Source: Caldilineaceae bacterium SB0664_bin_27 (GTDB lineage: Bacteria > Chloroflexota > Anaerolineae > Caldilineales > Caldilineaceae). From it: a stretch of 45,467 nt of DNA. The notes under the pieces were generated by a model. The model saw only the letters and a program-made list of their open reading frames with translations, had not been told where the DNA came from and did not search any database. The stretch is from the NCBI GenBank assembly GCA_009838625.1, contig VXRG01000115.1:1-45467 (forward strand). Reading direction: 5' to 3'. How positions within the stretch are numbered: position 1 is the first letter of the stretch; every line of letters begins with the position of its first letter. This document shows positions 15,340 through 23,840 of the stretch, piece after piece. Made by a program: the position numbers and the translations under genes.

Positions 15340-16302
15340 ATGTTTCTGGCAAACTGGCGGCGAACAATGAATACGACAAAGACCTTTCGTACCGAAATCA
15401 CCTTGCTGGTTGCCCTGGCGGCATCTGCGGGGTTTTTCGGGTATCTGGGCTATGGGCTGCTCGAGCTGCCGGTCTCCCCTGTGTCCTTTTCGGCCGATCA
15501 GGCGATGGTCTACGTTGAGGAGCAGATGGCCTTCGGGCCGCGTATAACCGGAACCCAGCCCCATCGCGAGATGGGCGATTGGATGGTGCAGGAGTTGAAT
15601 GCCAATGGCTGGGATGTACTGATCCAGCCTTTCCGCCCGCTGCCGGAAGTGGAAGCGCGCAACTTCATTGCCTATAAGGGATCGGGGCCGGTCATCATAT
15701 TGGGCGCGCATTACGATACGCGAATCTATTCCGACGAAGACCCGGATCCTGCCAACCGTGAGACACCGGTGCCTGGGGCCAATGACGGGGCCTCCGGCGT
15801 GGCCGTGCTGCTGGAAATGGCCCGCACGCTGGATGTGGAAAGCACGAATCACACCATCTGCCTGGTCTTCTTTGACGCTGAAGACAACGGGCGCATCCCT
15901 GGTTGGGACTGGATCCTGGGCAGCCGCCATTTCGTCGAGAATCTTGATGCGCTTGGGGAGTGCCAGTCGCCGCGTTACACCGTCATCGTAGACATGATTG
16001 GCGACGCCGATCAGCAGCTGCTGTGGGAACCGAATTCACACCGCGGTCTGACCGAGGCAATCTGGTCTGTCGCGGCGCAGCTGGGGTACGCCGAATGGTT
16101 CCGGCTTGAGCCGGGCACACCTATTCTCGACGACCACACGCCCTTCATTGAGGCTGGCTACACTGCCATCGACATTATCGACTTCACCTATCCTTACTGG
16201 CATACGGTCGAGGACAAGATCGACAAGCTGGCAGTGGAGAGTTTTGAGCGAGTGGGCGCCACACTGGAGGTGTGGCTGGAAAACGGCGCTCCCGGACCAT
16301 AG
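15340..16302 (+). CDS. M28-family zinc peptidase, glutaminyl-cyclase-like, membrane anchored or secreted
   Basis: A 320-residue protein with an N-terminal hydrophobic segment (about 18-40) that should act as signal anchor or signal peptide. The zinc-site motifs of M28 peptidases and glutaminyl-peptide cyclotransferases are present: GAHYDTR near 125, PGANDGASG with a metal-binding Asp near 149, FFDAEDNG with catalytic Glu-Asp near 183, and YPYWHTVEDKIDKL with the C-terminal His. A single-metal QC-like arrangement seems likely, since the first His sits in AHYDTR. It may be an aminopeptidase or may cyclise N-terminal Gln. ATG at 15367 is an alternative start; neither has a clear ribosome binding site. 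The gene lies 50 bp after der and may be read with it. Confidence 0.82.
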   Translation: MFLANWRRTMNTTKTFRTEITLLVALAASAGFFGYLGYGLLELPVSPVSFSADQAMVYVEEQMAFGPRITGTQPHREMGDWMVQELNANGWDVLIQPFRPLPEVEARNFIAYKGSGPVIILGAHYDTRIYSDEDPDPANRETPVPGANDGASGVAVLLEMARTLDVESTNHTICLVFFDAEDNGRIPGWDWILGSRHFVENLDALGECQSPRYTVIVDMIGDADQQLLWEPNSHRGLTEAIWSVAAQLGYAEWFRLEPGTPILDDHTPFIEAGYTAIDIIDFTYPYWHTVEDKIDKLAVESFERVGATLEVWLENGAPGP

Positions 16303-16353
16303 CGGTCCAAATTTCGCAAGGGATGGAAACGAAACGCCAATCCAGCAAGTTTT

Positions 16354-16382
16354 TTTATTAAAGCGCGAGAATCTTCTATACT
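16354..16382 (+). promoter_or_regulatory. Possible promoter for lgt
   Basis: A weak -35 TTTATT (16354-16359), a 17-bp spacer and a good -10 TATACT (16377-16382), about 50 bp before the lgt start. The T-run at 16350-16356 could instead belong to a poor terminator of the peptidase gene, but I see no stable stem before it. Confidence 0.35.
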
Positions 16383-16432
16383 TGGGAATGAATGTAACTG
16401 TGCGCTTTCAATGACAAGGTTACGATAACGGT

Positions 16433-17395
16433 ATGGGCCCGACTATCTTTGAACTCGAAATCTTCGGCAGGGTTTTTGCTCCGGGGTGGTATGGCGTATT
16501 TATTGTCGGCGGAGCCGTCGTTGCCGCCTGGCTGTCGGCACGTCTTTCCCGGCGAGCCGGCGAAAACCCTGACCACATATGGAACCTTCTGGCCTGGACG
16601 CTGCTCCTGGGCATCGTAGGCGCCCGGCTGTATCACGTGTTCAGCACACCGGCCGAGGGACCCGGATGGGCCTTCTATCGTGAAAACCCATTTGAAATCG
16701 TCAGGCTTTGGGGCGGGGGCAAGGGAGGTTTCGGGTTTACGGGCCTGGGCATTTACGGCGGACTGATCGGCGGCATCATCGCGATCGTTCTCTATACCTG
16801 GCGCAACGGGCTGAGCTTTCTGAGCTATCTGGATTACATCGGTCCCAACGTACTCGTCGCTCAAGCGATCGGGCGTTTGGGAAACTTCGCTAACCAGGAA
16901 CTGTATGGCCAGCCCACGGACCTGCCTTGGGCGTTCCACATTAACCCAGTGCATCCCTGCCAGCGCCCTGAAGGCGCGCCGCCTTGTGGTGTTGCCGACG
17001 TCCCGCAAGCTACCTTTGACTGGTATGCCGCCAACGGCTTCCACCCGACCTTTTTCTATGAAGCCGGTTGGAGCCTCCTGCTGTTTGGGCTGCTCTATCT
17101 AATCTACTGGCAGTTCGGGCACAGGCTGCGCCGCGGCGATGGCGCGCTCATGTACTTCATTGCCTACCCATTGGGCCGCTTCTGGGTCGAGTACTTCCGC
17201 CCCGACGCGTGGGTGATGGGGGAACTGGCGACGGCCCAGTGGATCGCTATCATCAGCGTCGCCGTAAGCATTGCCCTGCTCGTTGTACGCCACTACGGCT
17301 GGTCAGCCAAGGACAATAGTGAAGAATCCCTCTTCGCGCTGAGCAGACACAACCCCTCGCCGGGCGTTTCGCTCGCCGCGCAGAAGGCCGGCTGA
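16433..17395 (+). CDS. lgt: Prolipoprotein diacylglyceryl transferase
   Basis: A 320-residue membrane enzyme that moves diacylglycerol from phosphatidylglycerol to the lipobox cysteine of prolipoproteins, the first step of lipoprotein maturation. It has about seven membrane helices, the Lgt signature GRLGNFANQELYG near residues 145-157, GLGIYGGLIGG near 104-114, HPTFFYE near 205 and GRFWVEYFRPD near 247. A loop with extra Cys residues (HPCQRPEGAPPCG, about 178-190) is longer than in E. coli Lgt but is seen in other actinobacterial or Chloroflexi-like forms. Its clients in this window include the Cys-lipobox proteins starting at 21152, 24830, 29205, 37560 and 38857. Confidence 0.95.
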   Translation: MGPTIFELEIFGRVFAPGWYGVFIVGGAVVAAWLSARLSRRAGENPDHIWNLLAWTLLLGIVGARLYHVFSTPAEGPGWAFYRENPFEIVRLWGGGKGGFGFTGLGIYGGLIGGIIAIVLYTWRNGLSFLSYLDYIGPNVLVAQAIGRLGNFANQELYGQPTDLPWAFHINPVHPCQRPEGAPPCGVADVPQATFDWYAANGFHPTFFYEAGWSLLLFGLLYLIYWQFGHRLRRGDGALMYFIAYPLGRFWVEYFRPDAWVMGELATAQWIAIISVAVSIALLVVRHYGWSAKDNSEESLFALSRHNPSPGVSLAAQKAG

Positions 17396-17529
17396 AATGC
17401 GTTTACAATTGAGAAGAGGCTGAGACGATTCGGGACCGAACACCGAATTAGTGCCGGTGGACTCGTAGGCGCGGGTCCCGGACAAGTGGGCTTCAAACGA
17501 TTGACAGGACTGCGCGTCAACTTCCCCGT

Positions 17530-17817
17530 TCAGGCAACCATTTCAATTAGATAATCTACGACTTCGGCTTCGAGACGCCAGTTCTCGACGCGTGTGGCGA
17601 TCTTTTCGAGTTGCCTGTATGCCAGCGCTCCATTCTGGCTGACACAGACTACTTCGAGCACAGCTCTGCTCAGCGTGTCCTGCCCCTCGGCTTCACACAC
17701 CGATACATTGTAGTCCCGGCGCAACCGGGCAATCAGTGGCTTGACGATGCCCCGCTTCTCTTTGAGCGACCCCGTCAGGGGCAGATAAAGTTCGAGAGTC
17801 AGATGCCCGATCGCCAT
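17530..17817 (-). CDS. DUF503 family protein (YlxP-like)
   Basis: A 95-residue protein matching the DUF503 family over its full length: an N-terminal beta strand [10 protein letters not shown], then [24 protein letters not shown], and an alternating core ending in [15 protein letters not shown] residues. In many bacteria the gene lies in the nusA-infB-rbfA region (ylxP) and is thought to touch ribosome function, but its role is not settled. Here it is last in a minus-strand run after ygfZ and the octanoyltransferase gene, only 6 bp after the latter. It converges with lgt across 134 bp that contain only a short ATTCGG/CCGAAT inverted repeat. Confidence 0.85.
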   Translation of the reverse strand: MAIGHLTLELYLPLTGSLKEKRGIVKPLIARLRRDYNVSVCEAEGQDTLSRAVLEVVCVSQNGALAYRQLEKIATRVENWRLEAEVVDYLIEMVA

Positions 17818-17823
17818 ATCAAG

Positions 17824-18657
17824 TTACCGCTGTCGAGTCCAGGCGGGATCTGCGTAGCGAACGCGGATCAGCTCCGCGCTGCGGCGAAGTTCGTCGGCGG
17901 AGAGCGCCCCCGCTTCGAGGACCTGGTCAAGCTCTGATGCAAACCCATCTGCCATCGCCGCGGCCACACTGAGGAAGTCCGGTTGCTCTGCATCCGGCGG
18001 CAGCTTGAGCGCTTCAGAAAGTGTGATTGCCTGTCGGCGGAGCTGCTGACGCAGACGCTCCTTCCCGTCGCACGTGAGGGAGAGGACCTCTACCAACCGC
18101 GTGACGTCGCCCCAAAGCGGCAAGCTGCCATGCTGTAACACGTAGCCCTCACGCCGGCTCTGTGCGCTTCCCATCAGTTTGCGGCCTCCGGCGGTGATTT
18201 CGTATGCGCTGGGCATTTCGAAACAGGCGGCCGACAGATCGCGTCCGGCACGCGCGCGGGCGCCGGCGTTTTCAGCGCTGAGCCCTAACGATGTCAGACC
18301 GGACAACAGTGCGTCGCTGAATCGCATGTACGCGTCCATCACGCCACCGGACATCTGCGGCTCCGCGATCGGACCGGCGACCGAATAGGTCAGCTCGTCG
18401 ACGTGCAGGATCGCCCTGCCGCCGGTCGCGCGACGCACCAAGTCGTAGCCTTGTTCGGCGACACGGGCCTCGTCGATGTCGGCTATCTTTTGGAAGCGTC
18501 CCAGGCTGACGGTGGGACTTTGCCAGCGGTAGAAGCGCAGAGTGGGCGGGACGTCGCCGCTGGCGGCAGCCTCGGCAATCGACTCGTCAACAGCCATATT
18601 AGCTGCGCCGGAGCGGGGCGAATCCTCAATTATCAGACGCCAGGGTGGGGAGGGCAT
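17824..18657 (-). CDS. LipM-like octanoyltransferase / lipoate-protein ligase family
   Basis: A 277-residue protein of the biotin/lipoate A/B ligase fold. [19 protein letters not shown] at 75-93 is the lipoyl-binding loop. The motif [25 protein letters not shown] carries C145 and K160, the pattern of LipM and LipL, which use a Cys nucleophile to move octanoyl groups from acyl carrier protein; true LplA ligases lack this Cys. The product would prime lipoylation of 2-oxoacid dehydrogenases or the glycine cleavage H protein. ATG at 18657 gives the family length (about 278). A GTG at 18759, directly abutting the ygfZ stop, would add 34 poorly conserved residues. No lipA lies nearby. Confidence 0.85.
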   Translation of the reverse strand: MPSPPWRLIIEDSPRSGAANMAVDESIAEAAASGDVPPTLRFYRWQSPTVSLGRFQKIADIDEARVAEQGYDLVRRATGGRAILHVDELTYSVAGPIAEPQMSGGVMDAYMRFSDALLSGLTSLGLSAENAGARARAGRDLSAACFEMPSAYEITAGGRKLMGSAQSRREGYVLQHGSLPLWGDVTRLVEVLSLTCDGKERLRQQLRRQAITLSEALKLPPDAEQPDFLSVAAAMADGFASELDQVLEAGALSADELRRSAELIRVRYADPAWTRQR

Positions 18658-18759
18658 AGAGAAACGCCGGAAAGAAAGCGGCTGGCTGCAGTTGGCCAAC
18701 TTTTCACTCAGATCCTGGAATCTCCGGGAAGAATGCTTTTCATGGCCGGCTGCAGCCAC

Positions 18760-19731
18760 TCAAATCGAGGGCACAGAAATCTGTTCGACGTATGCAGCAA
18801 TACCCTCAACCGTGACCTCGACGCCTTCGGCGTTGTGGGGCCGTTTCAGCACTGCCAGCGCCACCGGCCCGGTTGACGGACTGACAGCACTGCTCGTCAC
18901 TGTACCGACTGCCCGACCATCGAATCTGGCGGCGGCGCCCTCCGGCAGCGGCAGCTCGCTGCGAAGGCGTACCAGTGTTCGCGTTACCTTGTCGTAAGTA
19001 AGTTGACGGGCGATTATCTCCTGGCCGGTGTAGCATCCCTTGTCTTCGGCGCAGACCCAGGCCATCCCGGTCTCCAGCGGCGAAAAGGCGTCAGTCAACT
19101 CCTTTCCAGGCCGGGGACGTCCCAACTCGATGCGACGGGCTTCGTAACTGTCGGCGCCCGCGAGCAGGACGGCGCCCGCGTCAGTCAACCTCTCCTGGAG
19201 TGCGTCCATCTTGTCAACGGAGTTGATGATTTCATAGCCGGGAATGTCATAGCGTTCTTGCCGCAGGACGATAACGCTGTCCTCTTCAAGAAAATGGTCA
19301 TCGGCTGCCGGTTGGGGCAGTCCGGCCGCCTGCAGCAGCTCGCCCGCCGCCGGACCAAGCAGGCGCAGGCGGCCCAGGTTGGCGCTCTCGTCGGTGACGG
19401 TCACTTTGTCCATGAAGAAGATCTGACTCTGCAGATGCTGACGCAAGGAATCCGCCTGCCCATCGGAGGACAGAAGCATGAGGTCATCCTGGCGGCCCAG
19501 GACGCAGAAGACGGCGTCGATGCGCGCCACGGGGCTGGTGAGAATGGTCAGCGCGGCCCCGCCGGGTTGCAGGCGGGCGATGTCATTGGTTGTCATTCTC
19601 TGGAGAAAATCGGCGCGGTCCCGTTCCCCCAGCAGCAGAACACCGAACTGTGGCCGCAGCTGCAGGGCTGCTCCGGACGCGAGCGCCTGGTACTCCTTCT
19701 CGTCTACTGAAACAACAGTCAGATCACTCAT
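18760..19731 (-). CDS. ygfZ: YgfZ/GcvT-like folate-binding Fe-S cluster repair protein
   Basis: A 323-residue relative of the glycine-cleavage T protein. The C-terminal motif KGCYTGQEIIAR with C233 is the YgfZ signature, which separates it from aminomethyltransferase GcvT. YgfZ binds tetrahydrofolate and supports certain Fe-S enzymes such as MiaB and, in mitochondria (IBA57), lipoyl synthase. ATG at 19731 is preferred because GGAGG lies 5 bp upstream; the longer TTG start at 19743 would overlap that site. Its stop abuts the possible GTG start of the octanoyltransferase gene, so an Fe-S/lipoate operon is likely. A TATAGT box at 19793-19798 (minus strand) may serve as -10. Confidence 0.9.
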   Translation of the reverse strand: MSDLTVVSVDEKEYQALASGAALQLRPQFGVLLLGERDRADFLQRMTTNDIARLQPGGAALTILTSPVARIDAVFCVLGRQDDLMLLSSDGQADSLRQHLQSQIFFMDKVTVTDESANLGRLRLLGPAAGELLQAAGLPQPAADDHFLEEDSVIVLRQERYDIPGYEIINSVDKMDALQERLTDAGAVLLAGADSYEARRIELGRPRPGKELTDAFSPLETGMAWVCAEDKGCYTGQEIIARQLTYDKVTRTLVRLRSELPLPEGAAARFDGRAVGTVTSSAVSPSTGPVALAVLKRPHNAEGVEVTVEGIAAYVEQISVPSI

Positions 19732-19868
19732 CGGATCCTCCAATTCGGTCCCAGAGTCTTCCTCAGTCAGCCGAAGTCAGACTTTCGCGTGTACTATAGT
19801 TCATTCTCGGCGAATCCCACAGATCGAGTCGGGGCGAAGAGCAAGGAAATAAAGTCAGTCCTCTGGCC

Positions 19869-21152
19869 TCACTTCCCATTTGGTTTCGTCTGGGCCTCCA
19901 AAAAATTCAGCACCTGCCAGAACATCTCTTCGCCGGATTCGGTCATGTCCTCGCCAATCTGGAGATAATGGCTCACGTCTTCATAGTACAGGACCTCGAC
20001 ATATACGCCCGCGTCGCGCAGCGCCTCTTCCAATTCGTATGCCTGGCTGATGGGAATGATGCGGTCGACGTCTGTGTGAATGATCATTGTCGGTGGCAGT
20101 TGGGAGGCGGTGTAGACCGGCGAGAAGTAGAGAAAGGGCAGGGGATAGAGGTTTGCCGGGCCCATTGCAGGGATCAAGTATTGAAATCTCTCGGGAAAGG
20201 TCAGGCGTTTGGCATAGAAGTCTGCACTGCCAGTGAATGCATTGCTGACACCCCCCAGGGTCAGCCAGGCGGCGAACTGGTCCCGCTCGTCTCGCAGTAA
20301 CCGGTTGACCATAGCGCTGCTGAAGCTTCCTCCTAAAGCCACCGCTGGCACGTCGGCCAGATCAACGCCCAAGTGACCGCCGCGGGCTAATGCCAGCGCG
20401 AGGCGGGCGTCCTCGGCGTGGGCGGCCACATCCAATCCCCACGCGCCGGTCGGTGACAGCGCCAGGACAGTGTAACCGGCGTCAGCCAGGGCCACGTTTA
20501 CCGGGGTCCAATCGTCGACCCAGCCGGGGAAGAGACCGAATAACAGAGGCAGCTTCGCGCCGGAATCTGGGAAGGGCCGGTAGAGCCGAAGGGAAATGAT
20601 TCGAGCGCCATCGCGTGTGAAAGCGTACGCGCGTTCCGAGGCGATTGCCCCCGCGGGAAATGGGGCCGTCTTCGTGACCGGTTCACTCGACCAGAGATCT
20701 GCGGCCTCCGGCAAGGGTGCGGGTAGAGGGCGAGGCCGGTGACGGCGCAGGATGAGCGCGGGTACCTGGGTCGTTTGGGCTGCCTGCACTGTGACAGGAT
20801 AAGGGAGGTCGAATGCGCCGCTGAGGGCGGTCTCTTCAAATCCGGGGGCAACAGCCGCGGGCACATACCGGCCGGCAGGGATGTTGTCAATATGATAGTG
20901 CCCTGACTCGTCAGTGCGTGCGGCATAGGGTGTACCAGTACGCGTGGCGACGATTACCGCGGCGCCGGCCACGGGCTCATCTGCGTGCAGCACCTGACCG
21001 GACAGGCTGCCCCGGGCGACGGACGGGTCAGGTTCTACCGGGCCTCCCAGGCGCTGCTCGAGCATGTAACCGAGCACATTTACAGTTTGAGAAGGTTCGC
21101 AGGCTGCAATCAGCGCGACGGACAGGAGGAGGAGGGCCGGCCGCAGGAACAT
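19869..21152 (-). CDS. Lipoprotein alpha/beta hydrolase with N-terminal carboxypeptidase-regulatory-like domain
   Basis: From ATG 21152 the product is 427 residues: a lipoprotein signal with lipobox IAAC (C18), a short linker, a beta-sandwich domain at about 45-125 (GSLSGQVLHADEPVAGA, then TDESGHYHIDNIPAGRY), typical of CarboxypepD_reg-like domains, and an alpha/beta-hydrolase domain from about 160. The nucleophile elbow reads LGGSFSSA, that is GxSxS instead of GxSxG. Asp in HTDVDRIIPI and His in YEDVSHYLQ complete a plausible triad of the dienelactone-hydrolase or prolyl-oligopeptidase kind. It probably acts outside the membrane as an esterase or peptidase. A GTG at 21221 would add 23 residues before the signal sequence, which is unlikely. 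Confidence 0.78.
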   Translation of the reverse strand: MFLRPALLLLSVALIAACEPSQTVNVLGYMLEQRLGGPVEPDPSVARGSLSGQVLHADEPVAGAAVIVATRTGTPYAARTDESGHYHIDNIPAGRYVPAAVAPGFEETALSGAFDLPYPVTVQAAQTTQVPALILRRHRPRPLPAPLPEAADLWSSEPVTKTAPFPAGAIASERAYAFTRDGARIISLRLYRPFPDSGAKLPLLFGLFPGWVDDWTPVNVALADAGYTVLALSPTGAWGLDVAAHAEDARLALALARGGHLGVDLADVPAVALGGSFSSAMVNRLLRDERDQFAAWLTLGGVSNAFTGSADFYAKRLTFPERFQYLIPAMGPANLYPLPFLYFSPVYTASQLPPTMIIHTDVDRIIPISQAYELEEALRDAGVYVEVLYYEDVSHYLQIGEDMTESGEEMFWQVLNFLEAQTKPNGK

Positions 21153-21294
21153 CCACTGAATGCGGCGAAAGAATCGGTCGGCGGTATTCACGTCGTGTTC
21201 ACAGGCAGATGAAAGGCGCACTGCACAGCACTATCTAGGGAGTATAACACGCCCCTGAAATCGAAAACAGAGGGGGCAATCCTCTTCGGCGGGT

Positions 21295-21316
21295 GCGGGC
21301 CTGCGCTAGGGCCCGC
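21295..21316. repeat. Inverted repeat GCGGGCC-N8-GGCCCGC
   Basis: A perfect 7-bp inverted repeat with an 8-nt gap, in the 372-bp divergent region between the lipoprotein hydrolase and the LLM oxidoreductase. It ends 13 bp before the -35 of the promoter at 21330, where an activator or repressor could bind. The rest of the divergent region shows no gene. Confidence 0.35.
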
Positions 21317-21329
21317 GATCGCGAGTGAG

Positions 21330-21358
21330 TTGCGACCGGTGTCAGGGACAGCTATACT
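21330..21358 (+). promoter_or_regulatory. Sigma-70-type promoter for the LLM oxidoreductase gene
   Basis: TTGCGA (21330-21335), a 17-bp spacer and TATACT (21353-21358). Both boxes are close to consensus and the spacing is ideal. The leader to the ATG at 21525 would be about 160 nt. The three plus-strand genes that follow may share this transcript. Confidence 0.6.
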
Positions 21359-21524
21359 TGCATGGCCGGAGCACTCCAGACTTACCGACAAATCAGCATC
21401 CAGTCGCTTGTCGATCCTCGCTGCTGACAGCGGACTCTAACGCACTCATCATTGCCCCGGGCTTGAATCCTCCAAGGCGGTGGAAAGCTGACGAATGGCC
21501 GACTCGACATAAGGAGCCAACGAC

Positions 21525-22469
21525 ATGCAATCAGTAGACTTCGGCTGGCACGCGCCCTCATTTCCAACGGATGGAAGCGATGCCGATACTTTTCTGAAGC
21601 AGGTGCATACACATCTTCAGCTGATGGACGGCCATTTGACTTCGGTTTGGGTGGACGATCATGTGCATCCTTGGGGGACTTTTGTACCCAGAGATACGCC
21701 TGCCACCGAAGTGTTGACCACGCTGGCCTACTTCGCTGCCCGCTATCCAAACTATGACTGGGGCAGTCTGGTCTATTGCCAGTCCTACCGCAACCCGGCT
21801 CTGACGGCCAAGATGGCAGCCTCTCTCCAGTGGCTTACGGGCGGACGCCACATTTTTGGGATTGGCGCCGGCTGGTTGGAGGAGGAGTACGACGCCTATA
21901 ATTGGCCGTTTCCCAGACCCGCGGCCCGGATTCGCCAGTTGGAGGAAACAATAGAGATCGTCAAACTCTTGTGGACGGAATCCCCTGCCAGTTACGAAGG
22001 GCACTACTACCGAATCGACAATGCGTACTGCCATCCTCAGCCGGATCCGCCGCCGCCCATTATGGTTGGCGGGGGCGGCGAACAGCTGACGTTGCGGGTG
22101 GTGGCCAGGCACGCCGACTGGTGGAATCTGCCGGGCGGAACGCCTGAGATCTATGCACATAAGTTGCGTGTGTTGCGAGAACACTGCCAGGCGGTGGGCC
22201 GAGATTTTGATGAGATTCGCAAGACGAGCGCCCTGCCTCCGATCGCGGTCCATCACTCGGAGGAGGTAGCCCGCCAGCAGGGGGAGGCGTCACCCTACGC
22301 GCTGGGAGGCAGAGGCTTTCTTGCAGGCACGCCGGATCAGGTGGCGGCGCAGCTGCAGGAGTTCATAGACATTGGCGTCAGTCTGTTTCAAATCCGAATT
22401 GCTGATTTCCCGGAAACGGCAGGCACGGAGTTGTTCATCCAGGAGGTCCTGCCGCGTTTCAAGGATTGA
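21525..22469 (+). CDS. LLM-class (luciferase-like) flavin/F420 oxidoreductase
   Basis: A 314-residue protein with the bacterial-luciferase-like TIM barrel. Typical elements are WVDDHVHPWG near 45, GSLVYCQSYRNPALTAKMAASLQWLTGGR near 85-110 (the strand and helix seen in F420-dependent LLM proteins), GIGAGWLEEEYDAY near 113-127, PPPPIMVGGGGEQ near 170 and FLAGTPDQVAAQL near 265. Members oxidise or reduce small organics with F420 or FMN; the cofactor cannot be decided here. The ATG has AAGGAG about 9 bp upstream. It leads a plus-strand set with a Gfo/Idh/MocA dehydrogenase 66 bp downstream and an SMP-30 lactonase. Confidence 0.9.
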   Translation: MQSVDFGWHAPSFPTDGSDADTFLKQVHTHLQLMDGHLTSVWVDDHVHPWGTFVPRDTPATEVLTTLAYFAARYPNYDWGSLVYCQSYRNPALTAKMAASLQWLTGGRHIFGIGAGWLEEEYDAYNWPFPRPAARIRQLEETIEIVKLLWTESPASYEGHYYRIDNAYCHPQPDPPPPIMVGGGGEQLTLRVVARHADWWNLPGGTPEIYAHKLRVLREHCQAVGRDFDEIRKTSALPPIAVHHSEEVARQQGEASPYALGGRGFLAGTPDQVAAQLQEFIDIGVSLFQIRIADFPETAGTELFIQEVLPRFKD

Positions 22470-22535
22470 GCTACCTCACTTCCGTCCTGCGTTCCTGTCA
22501 ACGCATAGAGGATTTGGCTCTGAGAGGTACGGCTT

Positions 22536-23726
22536 GTGGGTGAAAGAGTCTATGTCGGCATTGTGGGACTGGGATTGGCGGCGACCGCGCACGTCAGAGG
22601 CTACCTGAGCCACCCTAAGGCCCGGGTTCTGGCGGTCTGCGACACTGACGCCCATAGGGCCGCCGAATTCAGCGAGCGTTACGGCGTCGAACGCGTATAT
22701 ACCTCTTACCCAGACCTGCTGGACGACCGCGACATACAGGTAATCGACATCGCAACGCCTACCTTCTTGCATGCCAGGATGACCCGGCAGGCCGCGCTGG
22801 CGGGCAAGCATGTTCACTGCGAGAAGCCATTTTGCCGGAGCGTGGCTGAGGGAATGGAAGCGGTGCAAGCGGCGAAAAGCGCCGGCGTCAAGCTTCTCGT
22901 GGGCGAGACGTATCTGTTTCTCACCTCCCATATGAAGGCGCGTGCGCTTATCGATGACGGCGCTATCGGTCGGCCCCTGCAGATTCGCCAGCGGCACGGC
23001 GCCTGGCGGCGTAGGGCGGATCACAAGCTGCATCTCAGTGCAGCGGCGCGCGACTGGCGCCTGGACGGCGCCCAGTCCGGGGGCGGGCGCTATCCGTGGA
23101 TGTTCGATCACGCGGTGCACTTCTTCGCCACGGCCGAGTATCTTATGGCGGACGCGACAATCGACGAAGTCTTTGCCGTGGTTGCGGCCGGAAGCGGCGG
23201 GGAACGCCGCGCCGGCGCTTCCCACGATCCATACCGAACCGCCGAGCTGGACATACCAATTATCACTTGGCGCTACGAAGACGCGGAGCGGCAGGGCGTG
23301 TGGATGCGGGCGGACCCCCTCAACGGTAAGTTCGATACCATGCATGGCTTAAGCACGACAGTGGTCGGCGAGACTGGCATGATCGAGGTGCTGGGCGAGG
23401 GCGGGCGCAATCTTCTGTGGGAGGGGAAACAGCAGCATCTGATTCTGCACCGGGAGGGAAAGGAAACCGCCTGCTTTCGTTTCGACGAGGACGCCGACCG
23501 CGTCTGGGATTCGGAGATCAGCTACTATGGGCAGGGCCACGTCAATCAGGTACATCACCTGCTGGAAGCGATACTCGAAGATCGACCCCTGCGCTATGGT
23601 GGTGAGGACGGCGTGCGCGCGGTCCGGTGCACGTTAGCGACGATCAGTTCAGCGGAAAAAGGAAGTCCGGTGCGGGTTGCCGAGGTTGCTGAAGACTTTA
23701 CCGCCTATGGCGAAATCGAGTTTTGA
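22536..23726 (+). CDS. Gfo/Idh/MocA-family sugar dehydrogenase
   Basis: A 396-residue NAD(P)-dependent oxidoreductase. The Rossmann start VGIVGLGLAATAHVRGYL (7-24) and VLAVCDTD (acidic end of strand 2, suiting NAD) are clear. CEKPFCRS with E96-K97-P98 is the family's catalytic-lysine motif. The C-terminal beta-sheet domain carries GGGRYPWMFDHAVHFFATAEYL near 180-200, with the Asp and His expected for substrate binding. Substrates in the family are sugars, inositols and amino sugars. The start is GTG with GAGAGG 8 bp upstream. With the neighbouring SMP-30 lactonase it could oxidise an aldose to a lactone that the lactonase then opens (inference). Confidence 0.9.
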   Translation: MGERVYVGIVGLGLAATAHVRGYLSHPKARVLAVCDTDAHRAAEFSERYGVERVYTSYPDLLDDRDIQVIDIATPTFLHARMTRQAALAGKHVHCEKPFCRSVAEGMEAVQAAKSAGVKLLVGETYLFLTSHMKARALIDDGAIGRPLQIRQRHGAWRRRADHKLHLSAAARDWRLDGAQSGGGRYPWMFDHAVHFFATAEYLMADATIDEVFAVVAAGSGGERRAGASHDPYRTAELDIPIITWRYEDAERQGVWMRADPLNGKFDTMHGLSTTVVGETGMIEVLGEGGRNLLWEGKQQHLILHREGKETACFRFDEDADRVWDSEISYYGQGHVNQVHHLLEAILEDRPLRYGGEDGVRAVRCTLATISSAEKGSPVRVAEVAEDFTAYGEIEF

Positions 23727-23840
23727 AAGGCGTCCGTTTGAGTGGCAACTGGGTCTGAACCAGTACCGGTTAAGATGTCAATTGCCCTTAGGTCAGAAAT
23801 CCAACAGTAAGTATCACGAAGTCCCCGGAGGAGAAATCGA

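Noticed and set aside
16294..16308. Hairpin GGACC-N5-GGTCC at the M28 peptidase stop as terminator
   Set aside because: The stem is too short and the T-run lies about 40 bp away.
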